64,000 bases of DNA from Lachnospiraceae bacterium (GTDB taxonomy: Bacteria; Bacillota; Clostridia; Lachnospirales; Lachnospiraceae), in NCBI GenBank assembly GCA_015057035.1, contig SVFC01000001.1, positions 310,001 through 374,000 on the forward strand, in the 5' to 3' direction. Under the pieces are notes generated by a model. That model was given only the letters and a program-made list of their open reading frames with translations, was not told where the DNA came from and made no database searches. The translations under genes and the position numbers were made by a program. This document shows, in pieces, positions 1-10,273 of this stretch (the first letter of the stretch is position 1; each line of letters begins with the position of its first letter).

Positions 1-1042
1 TTTTAAACATATTTCCCTTGAACTTGGTAACGATAGAATCTTCACTTCCCAGTTTAATTCCTTCGCCATATTCTGTGGCTTTTACTGTCGTTCCCTGTAA
101 CTCATTATTTAATAAGTCTATCAATTGATCACGATAATACCATCCGTCAGGAATTACGATATCTTTGTGGGATGAATTGCCATCAAAATCCTCGATATCA
201 AAACTTAAAGTGTTGTTTTCTGAAGATATCTTAAGTGGATATCCACCAGCGAAACTGGTTGTTCCAATTAATGCCCCAAACTCTCCACCTTCATACATAT
301 CATAAAGCAAATATGAAAGGGAGCCTGCAACGGAATCAATAATTTTGCCACCCTCGTAGTTGACATTACAATATCCCTCATCATTAAATTCAAAAAAGAT
401 ACCCTCTTCTATTCCGCCTGCCTTTTCAATAGCACTGTCAATTTCATCAGAAAGTTCCTGGGTAGTGTATTCTCCGGCAGGTACAGTTATAGCAAGTGTT
501 TTTTGTGTTGCATTATCCGAAAAGCGATACTTAATGGTCAGGTCATTTCTACCAGCAGTAATAGTATGTGTAGCCGTTGGTGACCATTCAATACTGCCTT
601 CACACTGGTAATAGGTAGACAGATGTTCATGAAAAATGTCCAGCTCATTAAATTCTGTTGTCTGACCTATACGATCTAACTCAATCTGCAACTGGTCAAA
701 TTCCTGTTGTATCGCTTCGCGATCAGATTCGGAATTGGTTCCATTAAGAGCCTGAACGGAAAGTTCATTCATACGTTGCAAAATAGAATGAGCCTCAGTA
801 AGTGCACCGTCGCCTATCTGAACCCAGGAAACGCCGTCCTGAGCATTTTCGGTTCCCTGATCCAGTCCTCGAATTAATTGACGCATTTTTTCCGAAATCG
901 CCAACCCTGCAGCATCATCTGCGGCGCGATTAATAGACAATCCAGTTGCTAATTTTTCACTGGATTTCGCACGATTCTTGCTTGTAGTATTCAGTTGTCG
1001 ATAGGAATTCATCGCTGCCAAATTATGAGTAACTGATAACAT
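1..1042 (-). CDS. Flagellin, N-terminal part (cut by window edge)
   Basis: Flagellar filament subunit. The frame opens at an ATG at 1042 and runs off the window edge after 347 codons without a stop. Residues 1-135 are a clear flagellin D0/D1 N-terminus: MLSVTHNLAAMNSYRQLN at the start, KLATGLSINRAADDAAGLAI near residue 30, and MNELSVQALNGTNSESDR near 91. After FNELDIF (about residue 137) the conserved D1 pattern stops, and at least 200 residues of non-conserved, beta-rich-looking sequence follow, probably an outer D2/D3 insertion. A CCCCC on the plus strand at 1047-1051 gives a GGGGG ribosome binding site. The start lies only 14 bp after the rlmH stop, so it may be co-transcribed with housekeeping genes. 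The C-terminal D1/D0 half should lie outside the window. Confidence 0.9.
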   Translation of the reverse strand, partial: MLSVTHNLAAMNSYRQLNTTSKNRAKSSEKLATGLSINRAADDAAGLAISEKMRQLIRGLDQGTENAQDGVSWVQIGDGALTEAHSILQRMNELSVQALNGTNSESDREAIQQEFDQLQIELDRIGQTTEFNELDIFHEHLSTYYQCEGSIEWSPTATHTITAGRNDLTIKYRFSDNATQKTLAITVPAGEYTTQELSDEIDSAIEKAGGIEEGIFFEFNDEGYCNVNYEGGKIIDSVAGSLSYLLYDMYEGGEFGALIGTTSFAGGYPLKISSENNTLSFDIEDFDGNSSHKDIVIPDGWYYRDQLIDLLNNELQGTTVKATEYGEGIKLGSEDSIVTKFKGNMFK

Positions 1043-1056
1043 AAAACCCCCAAATG

Positions 1057-1536
1057 TTATTTGTGATATGGCTCTTTATTAATAATTCGATATGCTCTGT
1101 ATATTTGTTCTAATAAAATAACTCTCATCAACTGATGCGGAAATGTCATTTTAGAGAAACTAAGTTTATAATCTGCACGTTTCACAACAGCGTCTGCCAG
1201 GCCAAGGGAGCCCCCAATAATGAAACAGATATGACTTGTCCCCTGAACGCCAAGTAAGGCAATTTTGTCTGCCAGTTCTTCCGAATCCAGTTGCTTGCCA
1301 TCGATACAAAGAGTAACAACGTATGCATCATCCTTTATATTCTTTAGAATACGTTCGCCCTCTTTGTCTTTAATCTGCTTTACTTCTATGTCAGAAGCAT
1401 TGTCTGGCGTTTTTTCGTCTGCCACTTCTATGATCTCCAGCTTACAATAGCGACTTAAACGCTTAGAAAACTCATCTATTGCATCTCTATAAAACTTTTC
1501 TTTGACTTTCCCAACACATAAAATAGATATTCTCAT
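1057..1536 (-). CDS. rlmH: 23S rRNA (pseudouridine1915-N3)-methyltransferase RlmH
   Basis: SPOUT-class methyltransferase that methylates pseudouridine 1915 in helix 69 of 23S rRNA, on the assembled ribosome, using S-adenosylmethionine. The 159-residue length is standard for the family. The trefoil-knot SAM-site signature FIIGGSLGL lies near residue 106, followed by [24 protein letters not shown] and the conserved C-terminal PYHK. The ATG overlaps the TGA of the upstream zinc-ribbon/TPR gene by 4 bp (ATGA), so the two are translationally coupled. It is the penultimate gene of the ftsK-to-flagellin run. Confidence 0.96.
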   Translation of the reverse strand: MRISILCVGKVKEKFYRDAIDEFSKRLSRYCKLEIIEVADEKTPDNASDIEVKQIKDKEGERILKNIKDDAYVVTLCIDGKQLDSEELADKIALLGVQGTSHICFIIGGSLGLADAVVKRADYKLSFSKMTFPHQLMRVILLEQIYRAYRIINKEPYHK

Positions 1537-2831
1537 ACGGTTTCATCATCTATCTCAGAACCATCTTCTGGATTCTCAGGTTGCTGATTAATAAACTGTT
1601 CTGGCACAGGAATGCCAGGTGCTGTACATACAAAACGTTCTCTGTAGATATTACTTGATAAACCAGAAGTATTATCAATAATTACAAGTGTAAGCTTGTG
1701 GTCGCCGGATGGAACACGAATTCCGTCTACATAAGCTAAACGATTTGCGTCTTCCGCACGAATATCTACTATTTTTTCATCTAAATCCCATGCATAGTAT
1801 GCAGTACATCCTGATGGAACAATAACTTCAAGATATGTTTCTGTATCAAAGGTTTTTGTTGCTAAAGCTTGGCCATTTAGTATTATAACTGGATCGTCTG
1901 GAGCTTTATAAACAATATAGTAGGTTTCCTGTACTACATTGCTATATACGCCTTTTTCATTTTTAGAAACGGTCTTGAGTGTTGTCATACCACTCTTGTC
2001 AATACGAATGATTCCATTGTACAAAATACCATTTTTTGTTGGATCACTACCATCGATAGTATAATAGATTTCATAGGTTAACTTTGATGTAATCATAACA
2101 TCAATAGCACCATTATAGGTTCCACCCTTCAGATAAATGGTAGGATTTTCCACAGCATAATCCTGGAACAACGCCATAATACGATTGTCAGTTACGCCTT
2201 GACGAAGTTCTAAGATTGCATCTACATCTCCGATAGCATTATAATGCTGAAACAACATCTTATATGCAGTATAATTCTGAGAATCGATTTTAAGAATATC
2301 CTTATACATTGTAATCATGTCGTTTGTCATATCATGCTGAGCGAAAAGCTCCGCCAATGTAAATCGAACCTCCAAATCATCTGGTTTTAATGATAAAGCT
2401 TTATAATAAAAGTCTTTTGCTTCATCAAAATTATCATTCTTCAACGCATTTTCCGCCTGTTTCACCTGATAATCATAGGAATTCTCATTACGTGTCTGAA
2501 TCATATCATTTACTGCAAAAAATGCAGTGAATAATACGCCACATACAACTACAACCGCAATAAAAATCAAAATCATCTGGCGCTGTTTTTTGCGCTCTAA
2601 ACGACGTTGTTTTTCTTTTTCACGTGCTTGCTGTTTGCGTCTACGAATTCTTTCCGCAGCTTCTTTATCTACGCTCTTTTCTGATTCAGATGCAGTGCTT
2701 TCTTCCATCATGACATTAATATTATCGTCCTCGAGGAAGTTATAATCTGGTACTATTTGCATCGATTGTCCACAAAATGGACATTTTTTGTGCTCGCCTG
2801 TAACGGAAGCACCACAATTAAAACAATTCAT
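1533..2831 (-). CDS. Zinc-ribbon / TPR / CHB_HEX_C-type membrane protein
   Basis: Function not known. The 432 residues show a clear modular layout. A zinc ribbon (CFNCGAS...CPFCGQ, residues 3-22) is followed by an acidic stretch and a very basic helix (about 60-85). One transmembrane segment (about 87-107) comes next, then a TPR-like region (about 120-200: [40 protein letters not shown]). The rest resembles the chitobiase/beta-hexosaminidase C-terminal type of beta-sandwich ([16 protein letters not shown]...LYNG...[14 protein letters not shown], about 240-305). The zinc ribbon would be cytoplasmic and the TPR and beta domains extracytoplasmic. It starts 10 bp after folD and overlaps rlmH by 4 bp. 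The domains are inferred from pattern only. Confidence 0.8.
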   Translation of the reverse strand: MNCFNCGASVTGEHKKCPFCGQSMQIVPDYNFLEDDNINVMMEESTASESEKSVDKEAAERIRRRKQQAREKEKQRRLERKKQRQMILIFIAVVVVCGVLFTAFFAVNDMIQTRNENSYDYQVKQAENALKNDNFDEAKDFYYKALSLKPDDLEVRFTLAELFAQHDMTNDMITMYKDILKIDSQNYTAYKMLFQHYNAIGDVDAILELRQGVTDNRIMALFQDYAVENPTIYLKGGTYNGAIDVMITSKLTYEIYYTIDGSDPTKNGILYNGIIRIDKSGMTTLKTVSKNEKGVYSNVVQETYYIVYKAPDDPVIILNGQALATKTFDTETYLEVIVPSGCTAYYAWDLDEKIVDIRAEDANRLAYVDGIRVPSGDHKLTLVIIDNTSGLSSNIYRERFVCTAPGIPVPEQFINQQPENPEDGSEIDDETV

Positions 2832-2841
2832 AAAATCACCT

Positions 2842-3687
2842 TTAAGAAAAATATTTCATAGCTTCAATACAATTTTTCATTAACATACAGATTGTCATTG
2901 GACCAACTCCGCCAGGAACTGGTGTTATTGCAGAACACAACGGTTCTACCCTCTCAAAATCCACATCTCCACATAATTTATTGTTTGCATCTCTGTGAAT
3001 TCCAACATCAATAACAACTGCGCCCTCTTTAATATATTCCTCATTTATATATTTCGGCTTTCCTATGGCAACAATTAAAATGTCGGCCTGTTTACATATG
3101 TTTTTCAAGTCGTTTGTTTTTGAATGGCATATCGTTACTGTTGCATTCTCGCGAAGCATAAGCATTGCCATTGGCTTTCCAACAATATTACTACGACCAA
3201 TTACAACACAATTTTTGCCCTCAATGGAAATATTAGAAGCTTTTAATAACTCTATTACCCCAGCTGGTGTACATGAAACAAAACCAAATTCGCCAATCAT
3301 TAAATGACCAACATTTTCAGGATGAAATCCATCCACATCTTTTTGTGGAGATATGCGATTAAGGATCTTTTTCTCATTCATATGTTTAGGAAGCGGTAAT
3401 TGACAGAGGATTCCATGTACTGTAGAGTCATGATTCAATTCATCAATTAATTCTAATAACTCATCTTCTGTTGTTTCTTCTGGAAGCTCATAGGATCTAG
3501 AATTAATTCCAATATACTCACAAGCTTTCTTCTTGTTTGCTACATATACAGAAGATGCAGGATCGTTTCCAATCTGAATAACAACAAGTGTGCAAGATTT
3601 CCCTTGCTCCTTGAGTTCTTCCACCTGAACCTTCAAACTATCTTTGATTTCCTGTGAAATACGCTTTCCATCAATGATTTGTGCCAT
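2842..3687 (-). CDS. folD: Bifunctional methylene-THF dehydrogenase / methenyl-THF cyclohydrolase FolD
   Basis: Interconverts 5,10-methylene-, 5,10-methenyl- and 10-formyl-tetrahydrofolate with NADP in the cytoplasm. At 281 residues it has normal length. The catalytic Tyr/Lys pair sits in SSVYVANKKKACEYIGI (Y48, K52). QLPLPKH and DVDGFHPENVG line the folate site, VVIGRSNIVGKPMAMLML is the nucleotide-binding segment, and AITPVPGGVGPMT is the C-terminal signature. It follows fhs with a 20-bp gap, so the two enzymes that charge and reduce formate on THF are made together. Confidence 0.97.
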   Translation of the reverse strand: MAQIIDGKRISQEIKDSLKVQVEELKEQGKSCTLVVIQIGNDPASSVYVANKKKACEYIGINSRSYELPEETTEDELLELIDELNHDSTVHGILCQLPLPKHMNEKKILNRISPQKDVDGFHPENVGHLMIGEFGFVSCTPAGVIELLKASNISIEGKNCVVIGRSNIVGKPMAMLMLRENATVTICHSKTNDLKNICKQADILIVAIGKPKYINEEYIKEGAVVIDVGIHRDANNKLCGDVDFERVEPLCSAITPVPGGVGPMTICMLMKNCIEAMKYFS

Positions 3688-3707
3688 AATATCTTACCTT
3701 TCTAACA

Positions 3708-5378
3708 TTAGAATAATCCTGTGATTACTCCATCTTCATTAACATCAATATCAAATGCAGCTGGCTTTTTAGGAAGTCCTGGCATGGTCATAATAGAACC
3801 GTTAATTGCTACAACAAAGCCTGCTCCTGCTGAAACATAAACTTCTCTTACGTTTACAGTAAAGCCGCTTGGACGACCGAGTTTTGTTGCATCATCTGAT
3901 AATGAATACTGTGTTTTTGCCATACATACCGGAAGGTTACCTAAACCTAAATCTGTGATACGTTTTAACTCTTTTTCTGCCGCTGCAGAATATGTAACGC
4001 CATCAGCACCATAGATTTCTCTAGCAACAGTTTCAATCTTTTCTTTTAATGATAATTCATCATCATATAATACTTTGAAATGACTTTCTTTTGTTTCTAA
4101 GGTTTCTAAGACTTTGTTTGCAAGAGCAACTCCGCCTTCTCCACCTTTTTCCCATACTTCGGATAAAGCAAACTCACAACCTCTTTCTCTACAGAAGGTT
4201 TCAACAAAATCTGTTTCTGCTTTTGTATCGCTTACAAAAGAGTTTAAGGTAACTACAACTGGAACGCCGTATTTCTGGAGGTTTTCGATATGTTTTTCAA
4301 GATTTACAATACCTTTTTCTAAAGCTTCTAAATTCTCCACATTCAAATCAGCTTTTGCAACGCCACCATTGTATTTTAAAGCACGGATTGTAGCAACCAG
4401 TACAACTGCATCTGGAGCAAGGCCTGCTTTACGGCATTTAATATCAAAGAATTTCTCTGCACCAAGATCTGCACCAAATCCTGCTTCTGTAATCACATAA
4501 TCTGCAAGTTTTAATGCTGTTTTTGTTGCTCGAACACTGTTACATCCGTGAGCGATATTTGCAAATGGACCACCATGTACAATTGCTGGTGTGTTTTCCA
4601 ATGTCTGAATAAGATTTGGCTTTAATGCATCTTTTAAAAGCGCTGCCATTGAACCAACAGCATTTAAATCTGCAGCCGTTACAGGTTTTCCTTCAAATGT
4701 GTACGCTACAATGATATTGCCTAATTTTGTTTTTAAATCAGCCATATCATTCGCAAGACAAAGAATTGCCATAATCTCGGATGCTACGGTAATTACGAAA
4801 TGATCTTCACGAACCATTCCATCCATTTTATTGCCAAGACCTACAACAACATTACGAAGAACACGGTCATTCATATCAAGACATCTCTTCCAAACAATCT
4901 GTCTTGGGTCAATTCCAAGTTCATTTCCCTGCTGAATGTGATTATCTAATAATGCAGCAAGAAGATTGTTTGCTGAGGTGATTGCATGAAAATCTCCTGT
5001 AAAATGAAGGTTTAAATCCTCCATAGGAACAACCTGCGCATAACCACCACCTGCAGCACCGCCTTTTACACCAAAGCATGGTCCTAAAGATGGTTCACGA
5101 AGGGCAATCAATGCTTTTTTACCAAGTTTACCAAAAGCCTGGCCTAATCCAACGCTAGTTGTAGTTTTTCCTTCACCGGCAGGTGTTGGATTAATTGCTG
5201 TTACCAGAATTAATTTGCCGTTTGGATTATTTTTGCTGCGTTCCATTAATTCATCTGATAATTTCGCCTTATATTTACCATATAATTCTAAATCATCTTC
5301 CATAATTCCAATTGATGCAGCAACTTCCTTGATTGGAAGCATCTTTGCTTCCTGTGCAATCTGAATATCTGTTTTCAT
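3708..5378 (-). CDS. fhs: Formate--tetrahydrofolate ligase
   Basis: ATP-dependent ligase that makes 10-formyl-THF from formate and THF, the entry step of the methyl branch of C1 metabolism in acetogens and many clostridia. The length (556 residues) matches the family. The P-loop [16 protein letters not shown] is at residues 65-80, followed by [20 protein letters not shown] and [13 protein letters not shown], all strongly conserved in FTHFS. The start is supported by an upstream GGAGGAA. It lies 27 bp downstream of ftsK and 20 bp upstream of folD. Other Wood-Ljungdahl genes are not seen here, so acetogenesis cannot be claimed from this window. Confidence 0.97.
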   Translation of the reverse strand: MKTDIQIAQEAKMLPIKEVAASIGIMEDDLELYGKYKAKLSDELMERSKNNPNGKLILVTAINPTPAGEGKTTTSVGLGQAFGKLGKKALIALREPSLGPCFGVKGGAAGGGYAQVVPMEDLNLHFTGDFHAITSANNLLAALLDNHIQQGNELGIDPRQIVWKRCLDMNDRVLRNVVVGLGNKMDGMVREDHFVITVASEIMAILCLANDMADLKTKLGNIIVAYTFEGKPVTAADLNAVGSMAALLKDALKPNLIQTLENTPAIVHGGPFANIAHGCNSVRATKTALKLADYVITEAGFGADLGAEKFFDIKCRKAGLAPDAVVLVATIRALKYNGGVAKADLNVENLEALEKGIVNLEKHIENLQKYGVPVVVTLNSFVSDTKAETDFVETFCRERGCEFALSEVWEKGGEGGVALANKVLETLETKESHFKVLYDDELSLKEKIETVAREIYGADGVTYSAAAEKELKRITDLGLGNLPVCMAKTQYSLSDDATKLGRPSGFTVNVREVYVSAGAGFVVAINGSIMTMPGLPKKPAAFDIDVNEDGVITGLF

Positions 5379-5405
5379 ATTCTTCCTCCATATTGTGTAA
5401 GTGTA

Positions 5406-7925
5406 TTAATAATTTTCTTCAAGATATACTTCAAATTCTTCTGGACTCATAAGTACTTTACGAGGTTTTGTGCCTTCTTCCGGACCAACGATTCCAGCCT
5501 CTTCCAATTGGTCCATAATACGAGCTGCTCTATTAAATCCAACCTTTAAATAACGCTGCAACATACCAATGGAAGCCTTTTCTTTATCAATAATAATCTT
5601 AGCCGCTTCTAGGAAGCAGGAATCTCTTCCATCTCCCCCTGAATCCATGCCGGATATGGAAACCGTAGTATTCCCTGAATTATCCATTGTATCAAGACGT
5701 TGCTGTACTTCTGCACTATATGTTGCATTTCCATTTTTCTCGGTAATGAATCGTACCACTTCTGCAACTTCTTTATCTGATACAAATGCTCCCTGTACAC
5801 GAATTGGCTTTGGAACTCCTTGTGGATTAAAGAGCATATCACCTTTTCCAAGAAGTTTTTCAGCACCATTCATATCAAGAATTGTTCTTGAGTCCACACC
5901 AGAGGTAACTGCAAAAGCAATTCTACTTGGCATATTTGCTTTAATTAATCCGGTGATTACGTTAACAGATGGTCTCTGAGTTGCAATAACCAAATGAATA
6001 CCACAGGCACGAGCAAGCTGTGCTAATCTACAGATTGCTTCTTCTACATCATTGGACGCAACCATCATAAGGTCAGCTAATTCGTCAACTATAATCACAA
6101 TCTGTGGCATTTTCTTTGGAGGTTCCTGTCCCTCTGGAGTACGAACGCTTTCAACACGTGCATTATATCCGGCAATGTCTCGAACACCAATCTCTGCAAA
6201 TTTCTGATAACGTTCTGTCATTTCTGCAACCGCCCAATGTAACGCGCCTGCCGCTTTTTTAGGATCCGTCACAACAGGTATCATCAAATGAGGAATGCCA
6301 TTATAGACACTAAGCTCCACAACCTTAGGATCAATCATAATCAACTTAACATCTTTTGGATCTGCCTTGTATAAAATACTCATGATAATGGTATTGATAC
6401 AAACAGATTTACCAGAACCAGTGGATCCGGCAATTAATACATGTGGCATTTTTGCAATATCAGCCATCATAATCTGTCCTGAGATGTCTTTTCCGACAGC
6501 AAATGCTATCTTGGATGAGGAATTCTTGAATTCTTGAGATTCTACAATATCTCGGAATGCAACTGCGGCTTTTTCCTTATTTGGAACTTCAATTCCCACT
6601 GCAGCTTTTCCTGGAATAGGAGCTTCAATACGTATATCTTCTGCCGCAAGATGCATCTTGATGTCATCTGCAAGATTGACAATTTTACTAACTTTAACAC
6701 CAATTTCAGGCTGTAATTCATATCTTGTAACTGCTGGACCACAGCTAATATCTGTTACATTGACATTAACACCAAATGTTTTTAGTATTTGTTCTAGTTT
6801 CAGTGCTGTTTCTCTAAGCTGATTCTGCGTATTACCAGAACGACGATTTTCACCTGGTTTTAACAGGTTAATAGGTGGAAATACATATGGCCTTTCTGGC
6901 ACCGCTGTTTCTTCAGCAATAATCTCATTTGCAACATTATCAACAGCCTTTTCAATCTCTTCCACGCTAGCGCGACCACGTCTTGTGCTAGTGCGCTCCA
7001 TTACAGGTTCTTGATTATCTTCAACAACATAATCTCCAACAATTGTTGGACCGCTTGCCTTTTCATCTTCCATAACTAATGGTGCATAATGGCTGGTATC
7101 TGTCTCGGATGATTTCAGTTTTGTTTTACGTTCTGCTTTAATGTTTGGCAATTCCAACTTACTATCATCATAGATTTCTCCCATCTCGTCAGAGTATGGC
7201 AAATCGCTTTGTTCTGGTATTTTGGTATCAATTGAAACACCAGAAACCTTATTATCACGTCTTCTGATTTTTTCTTCTGCTCTAAGTCTGCGATATTCCT
7301 GATATCTCTCATTATTCTCTCTTGCAGACTCGTAAACCTTCTGACCACTTGCCTGAAACCCTTTTATAGCAGACTTTTCTGTGATAAGTACAAGGGCGAT
7401 AATCAAAACAATTGCATCAATGATGTATGCTCCTATCACACCAAACGCCTGTGTAATATAATAAGCGAGAAAACCGCCAATAATTCCGCCGCCAAGCTTG
7501 TGTTCAAAACAATATGTAAAGGACTCCATAGGAGTCAGCATAGTATCTTTTGAAAAAATCAACGCACATAGCATACATAAGAATGCTACAAGAAGGATAC
7601 TTCCAAACATCTTAATCAAAGCTAAAATACTTCCCTTGTTTGAAATTATAAAAAAGCAAGCAATGATGATCAGAATTGGAAAAACATATGCCATTAATCC
7701 AAAGATTCCAAACAAAAAACTACTGATATAATTTCCAACGGTACCACCAATGCCAAAATTGCTTACAAACAACAGCAAGCATATTGCAATGACAATCCAT
7801 AAAAACACTTCCAAACGAAATTCTTCGACCTTTTGTACTTCAGCTGCACTTGGACGATTATTTCTCGCCTTTCCTCTTGTATTACTCTTACGACCGGTCT
7901 TAGAAGTTCTTTTTTTTGTTGCCAT
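5406..7925 (-). CDS. ftsK: DNA translocase FtsK/SpoIIIE
   Basis: Septal DNA pump that clears chromosomes from the closing septum, or moves DNA into the forespore. The 839 residues begin with a very basic tail, then about four transmembrane helices (residues ~35-180), a long charged linker with basic segments, the RecA-like motor, and a C-terminal winged-helix gamma domain (about 770-839, ending LMSPEEFEVYLEENY). The motor carries the Walker A motif AGSTGSGKSVCIN and Walker B VIIVDELADLMM, plus RLAQLARACGIHLVIATQRP. The start has an excellent ribosome binding site (GGAGGTTGTTTT then ATG). As in Bacillus, tepA lies directly upstream; ylzJ is absent. Whether it acts as FtsK or SpoIIIE cannot be decided from sequence. 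Confidence 0.95.
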   Translation of the reverse strand: MATKKRTSKTGRKSNTRGKARNNRPSAAEVQKVEEFRLEVFLWIVIAICLLLFVSNFGIGGTVGNYISSFLFGIFGLMAYVFPILIIIACFFIISNKGSILALIKMFGSILLVAFLCMLCALIFSKDTMLTPMESFTYCFEHKLGGGIIGGFLAYYITQAFGVIGAYIIDAIVLIIALVLITEKSAIKGFQASGQKVYESARENNERYQEYRRLRAEEKIRRRDNKVSGVSIDTKIPEQSDLPYSDEMGEIYDDSKLELPNIKAERKTKLKSSETDTSHYAPLVMEDEKASGPTIVGDYVVEDNQEPVMERTSTRRGRASVEEIEKAVDNVANEIIAEETAVPERPYVFPPINLLKPGENRRSGNTQNQLRETALKLEQILKTFGVNVNVTDISCGPAVTRYELQPEIGVKVSKIVNLADDIKMHLAAEDIRIEAPIPGKAAVGIEVPNKEKAAVAFRDIVESQEFKNSSSKIAFAVGKDISGQIMMADIAKMPHVLIAGSTGSGKSVCINTIIMSILYKADPKDVKLIMIDPKVVELSVYNGIPHLMIPVVTDPKKAAGALHWAVAEMTERYQKFAEIGVRDIAGYNARVESVRTPEGQEPPKKMPQIVIIVDELADLMMVASNDVEEAICRLAQLARACGIHLVIATQRPSVNVITGLIKANMPSRIAFAVTSGVDSRTILDMNGAEKLLGKGDMLFNPQGVPKPIRVQGAFVSDKEVAEVVRFITEKNGNATYSAEVQQRLDTMDNSGNTTVSISGMDSGGDGRDSCFLEAAKIIIDKEKASIGMLQRYLKVGFNRAARIMDQLEEAGIVGPEEGTKPRKVLMSPEEFEVYLEENY

Positions 7926-7986
7926 AAAACAACCTCCAAATTTATCTTGATAAATATTGTATTTGTAAACATAAAAATACTACTAT

Positions 7987-8015
7987 ACTATACCATATTT
8001 TGATTCTTTTGTCAT
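7987..8015 (-). promoter_or_regulatory. Probable sigma-A promoter of ftsK
   Basis: On the minus strand, ATGACA (8010-8015) and TATAGT (7987-7992) are separated by 17 bp, with a TGG extension just upstream of the -10 box. It begins directly after the tepA stop codon and would drive the ftsK-fhs-folD run separately from tepA. Confidence 0.5.
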
Positions 8016-8017
8016 CA

Positions 8018-8689
8018 TTACTTCGTATCTTTGATTAGGTTTTTTAGTTTTTTAAAAGCATCAGAAATTCCACCAATTTCATTAATCAAGCCAATCTCTA
8101 CTGCTTCTTTTCCCACCAAAATAGTTCCCACGTCTTTTGTAAGCATTTGCGTGTTCATCATAAGTTCTTCCAATTTCTCATAAGTGGCATTGGAATGGTT
8201 TACAATAAAAGAAATAATTCGATCCTGCATGCGCTTAAAATAATCATAGGTTGCAGGTGCTCCAATCACTGTTCCGCTCATTCGAACAGGATGAATCACC
8301 ATTGTTCCACTAGGTACAATCATGGAATAATCTGTACAAACCGCTAATGGAACTCCTATAGAATGACTTCCACCTAAAACTAATGACAATGTTGGTTTAC
8401 TTAGTGATGCTACCATTTCTGCAATTGCCAATCCGCTTTCCACATCTCCGCCTACAGTATTAATAATCAAAAGCACTCCATCAATGTTTTTGTCATCTTC
8501 TATTTCTGCAAGTCTTGGAAGTACATGTTCATATTTTGTAGTTTTTGTGTTTGAAGGCAAACATTCATGCCCTTCTATTTCACCAATAATAGAGATTAAA
8601 TAGATGGTCACTTCATCGTCTTTTAGTACGCCTTGACCATATTCTTTAATATCATCCTGTTCTTCATTTTTATTTTCATTTTCGCTCAT
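8018..8689 (-). CDS. tepA: ClpP-family serine protease TepA
   Basis: ClpP-like protease of the translocation-enhancing (TepA/YmfB) type. The 223 residues contain the crotonase/ClpP fold signatures: LLIINTVGGDVESGLAIAEM, then GGSHSIGVPLA with the presumed catalytic Ser, and VIHPVRMSG with the His. The N-terminal 25 residues are acidic and rich in Glu/Asn, and there is no signal peptide, so it is probably cytoplasmic. The start at 8689 is preferred because AGGTGG lies 6 nt upstream; an in-frame GTG at 8698 would overlap that site. Its place immediately before ftsK matches the tepA-spoIIIE order in Bacillus. The exact substrate is unknown. Confidence 0.85.
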   Translation of the reverse strand: MSENENKNEEQDDIKEYGQGVLKDDEVTIYLISIIGEIEGHECLPSNTKTTKYEHVLPRLAEIEDDKNIDGVLLIINTVGGDVESGLAIAEMVASLSKPTLSLVLGGSHSIGVPLAVCTDYSMIVPSGTMVIHPVRMSGTVIGAPATYDYFKRMQDRIISFIVNHSNATYEKLEELMMNTQMLTKDVGTILVGKEAVEIGLINEIGGISDAFKKLKNLIKDTK

Positions 8690-8720
8690 ATATCCCACCT
8701 CGATTTATAACAAAATAAAA

Positions 8721-8756
8721 TACGGACACTATAAGCCAAAACTTATAGTGTCCGTA
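8721..8756 (-). terminator. Rho-independent terminator of glgA
   Basis: A perfect 15-bp stem (8721-8735 with 8742-8756) and a 6-nt loop. On the minus strand it is followed by ATTTTATTTTG. It separates yebC-glgA from tepA. Confidence 0.85.
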
Positions 8757-8780
8757 ATAGTATTCACATATTTTAAGTTC

Positions 8781-10232
8781 TTATTCGCCAAGAAGATAAT
8801 TATATAATCCTTCATAACGATATTTTGAAGCATTCCATGAGAAGTCTTTTGCCATGCCTCTGTCAACCATCTGATTCCACTGGCGTTTCTTATCGTAGAA
8901 AATGTGTTTCGCATAGTTAATTACATATAACATTTCATCTGCATTGTAATTGCTAAATGAGAAACCATCGCCAGTATTTTCATATTCATTGTATGGTTCA
9001 ACGGTATCTTTTAATCCGCCTGTTTCACGTACGATTGGCACTGTTCCATGACGGAAGGAAATCATCTGGGTTAATCCACATGGTTCAAATCTAGATGGCA
9101 TTAAGAATGCATCTGCCGCAGCGTATAATTTACGTGCAAGATCATCGTTATAACAAATATTTGCTGAAACGCGATCTGGATACTTCCACGCATAATGACG
9201 GAACATGTTTTCATACTGAGGTTCACCAGTACCAATGATTACAAGCTGAGTATGTTCATCAACAATACCTTCCATCACATGGTTAATAAGATCCAATCCT
9301 TTCTGATCTGTTAAACGAGAAACAAGACCAATCATGAATTTCTTCTTATCAACTGCAAGACCTAAATCCTGCTGTAATTTTTCTTTGTTTAACGCTTTTT
9401 TCTTTCTCCAGGTCTCTAAGTTATAGTTCACATAGAGTTTTTCGTCTGTTTCAGGATTATAGTTGGTATAATCAATACCATTTACAATACCCTGCATATC
9501 GAAATGACGTGCAGAAAGAAGTCCATCTAAACCTTCACCGTAAACTACAGTCTGGATTTCATTTGCATAAGTATCACTAACAGTTGTGATATAGTCTGCA
9601 TATACAAGACCACCCTTTAACATGTTAGCATCTTTCTTAAATTCAAGTTTATCTGGTGTAAAGAGTGATTTATCAAAACCTGTAAGGCCCTGCATTGTCT
9701 TTACATCCCAGATTCCCTGGAATTTCAAGTTGTGAATTGTCATAATAGATTTGATACCCCAGAAGAACATATCTCCCTGGAATTCATTCTTAAGGTAAAC
9801 AGGAATAAAACCTGTCTGCCAGTCGTGACAGTGAATAATGTCTGGTCTAAATCCAATCAGTGGCAACATAGAAAGAACCGCTTTGTCAAAGAAACAGAAT
9901 TTCTCAATATCTGTTCTTGTATCGCCGTATGGTACCATTCCGCCGAAGAATTCTTCGTTATCAATGAAATAATATGTAACACCTTCAAACTGATACTGAA
10001 GCACACCCACATACTTATTCTGAATATATGAGCCAGTGCTCATATAAAAATGAGTCACATATTCCATCTGATTACGGAAATATTCTGGAATACATCTGTA
10101 ATTAGGAATTACAACACGTACATCCCAGTACTCTTTGTCAAACTCTTTTGGTAATGCTCCACATACATCTGCAAGTCCACCGGTTTTAATAAATGGTACA
10201 CATTCAGATGCTGCAAATAAAATTTTCTTCAT
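8781..10232 (-). CDS. glgA: Glycogen synthase (ADP-glucose)
   Basis: GT5-family glucosyltransferase that extends alpha-1,4-glucan from ADP-glucose. The 483 residues match the bacterial GlgA length. The ADP-glucose binding motif KTGGLADVCGALPK starts at residue 16, IHCHDWQTGFIPVYLK follows near 135, and the C-terminal domain has VSRLTDQKGLDL and PSRFEPCGLTQMISFRHGT. The start has a GGGGG ribosome binding site. No other glg gene is adjacent; it lies 41 bp after yebC and may be co-transcribed with it. It implies storage-glycogen synthesis, consistent with the starch-binding surface protein near 32 kb. Confidence 0.95.
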   Translation of the reverse strand: MKKILFAASECVPFIKTGGLADVCGALPKEFDKEYWDVRVVIPNYRCIPEYFRNQMEYVTHFYMSTGSYIQNKYVGVLQYQFEGVTYYFIDNEEFFGGMVPYGDTRTDIEKFCFFDKAVLSMLPLIGFRPDIIHCHDWQTGFIPVYLKNEFQGDMFFWGIKSIMTIHNLKFQGIWDVKTMQGLTGFDKSLFTPDKLEFKKDANMLKGGLVYADYITTVSDTYANEIQTVVYGEGLDGLLSARHFDMQGIVNGIDYTNYNPETDEKLYVNYNLETWRKKKALNKEKLQQDLGLAVDKKKFMIGLVSRLTDQKGLDLINHVMEGIVDEHTQLVIIGTGEPQYENMFRHYAWKYPDRVSANICYNDDLARKLYAAADAFLMPSRFEPCGLTQMISFRHGTVPIVRETGGLKDTVEPYNEYENTGDGFSFSNYNADEMLYVINYAKHIFYDKKRQWNQMVDRGMAKDFSWNASKYRYEGLYNYLLGE

Positions 10233-10273
10233 AGTTTGCCCCCTGTAAAAATAATTATATATATGGTAGTTCC

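Noticed and set aside
5609-5869. 86-aa minus-strand frame inside ftsK
   Set aside because: Lies fully within the conserved motor domain of FtsK in another frame; shadow.
7930-8020. ylzJ-like gene between tepA and ftsK as in Bacillus
   Set aside because: The gap is ~90 bp and is occupied by the ftsK promoter.
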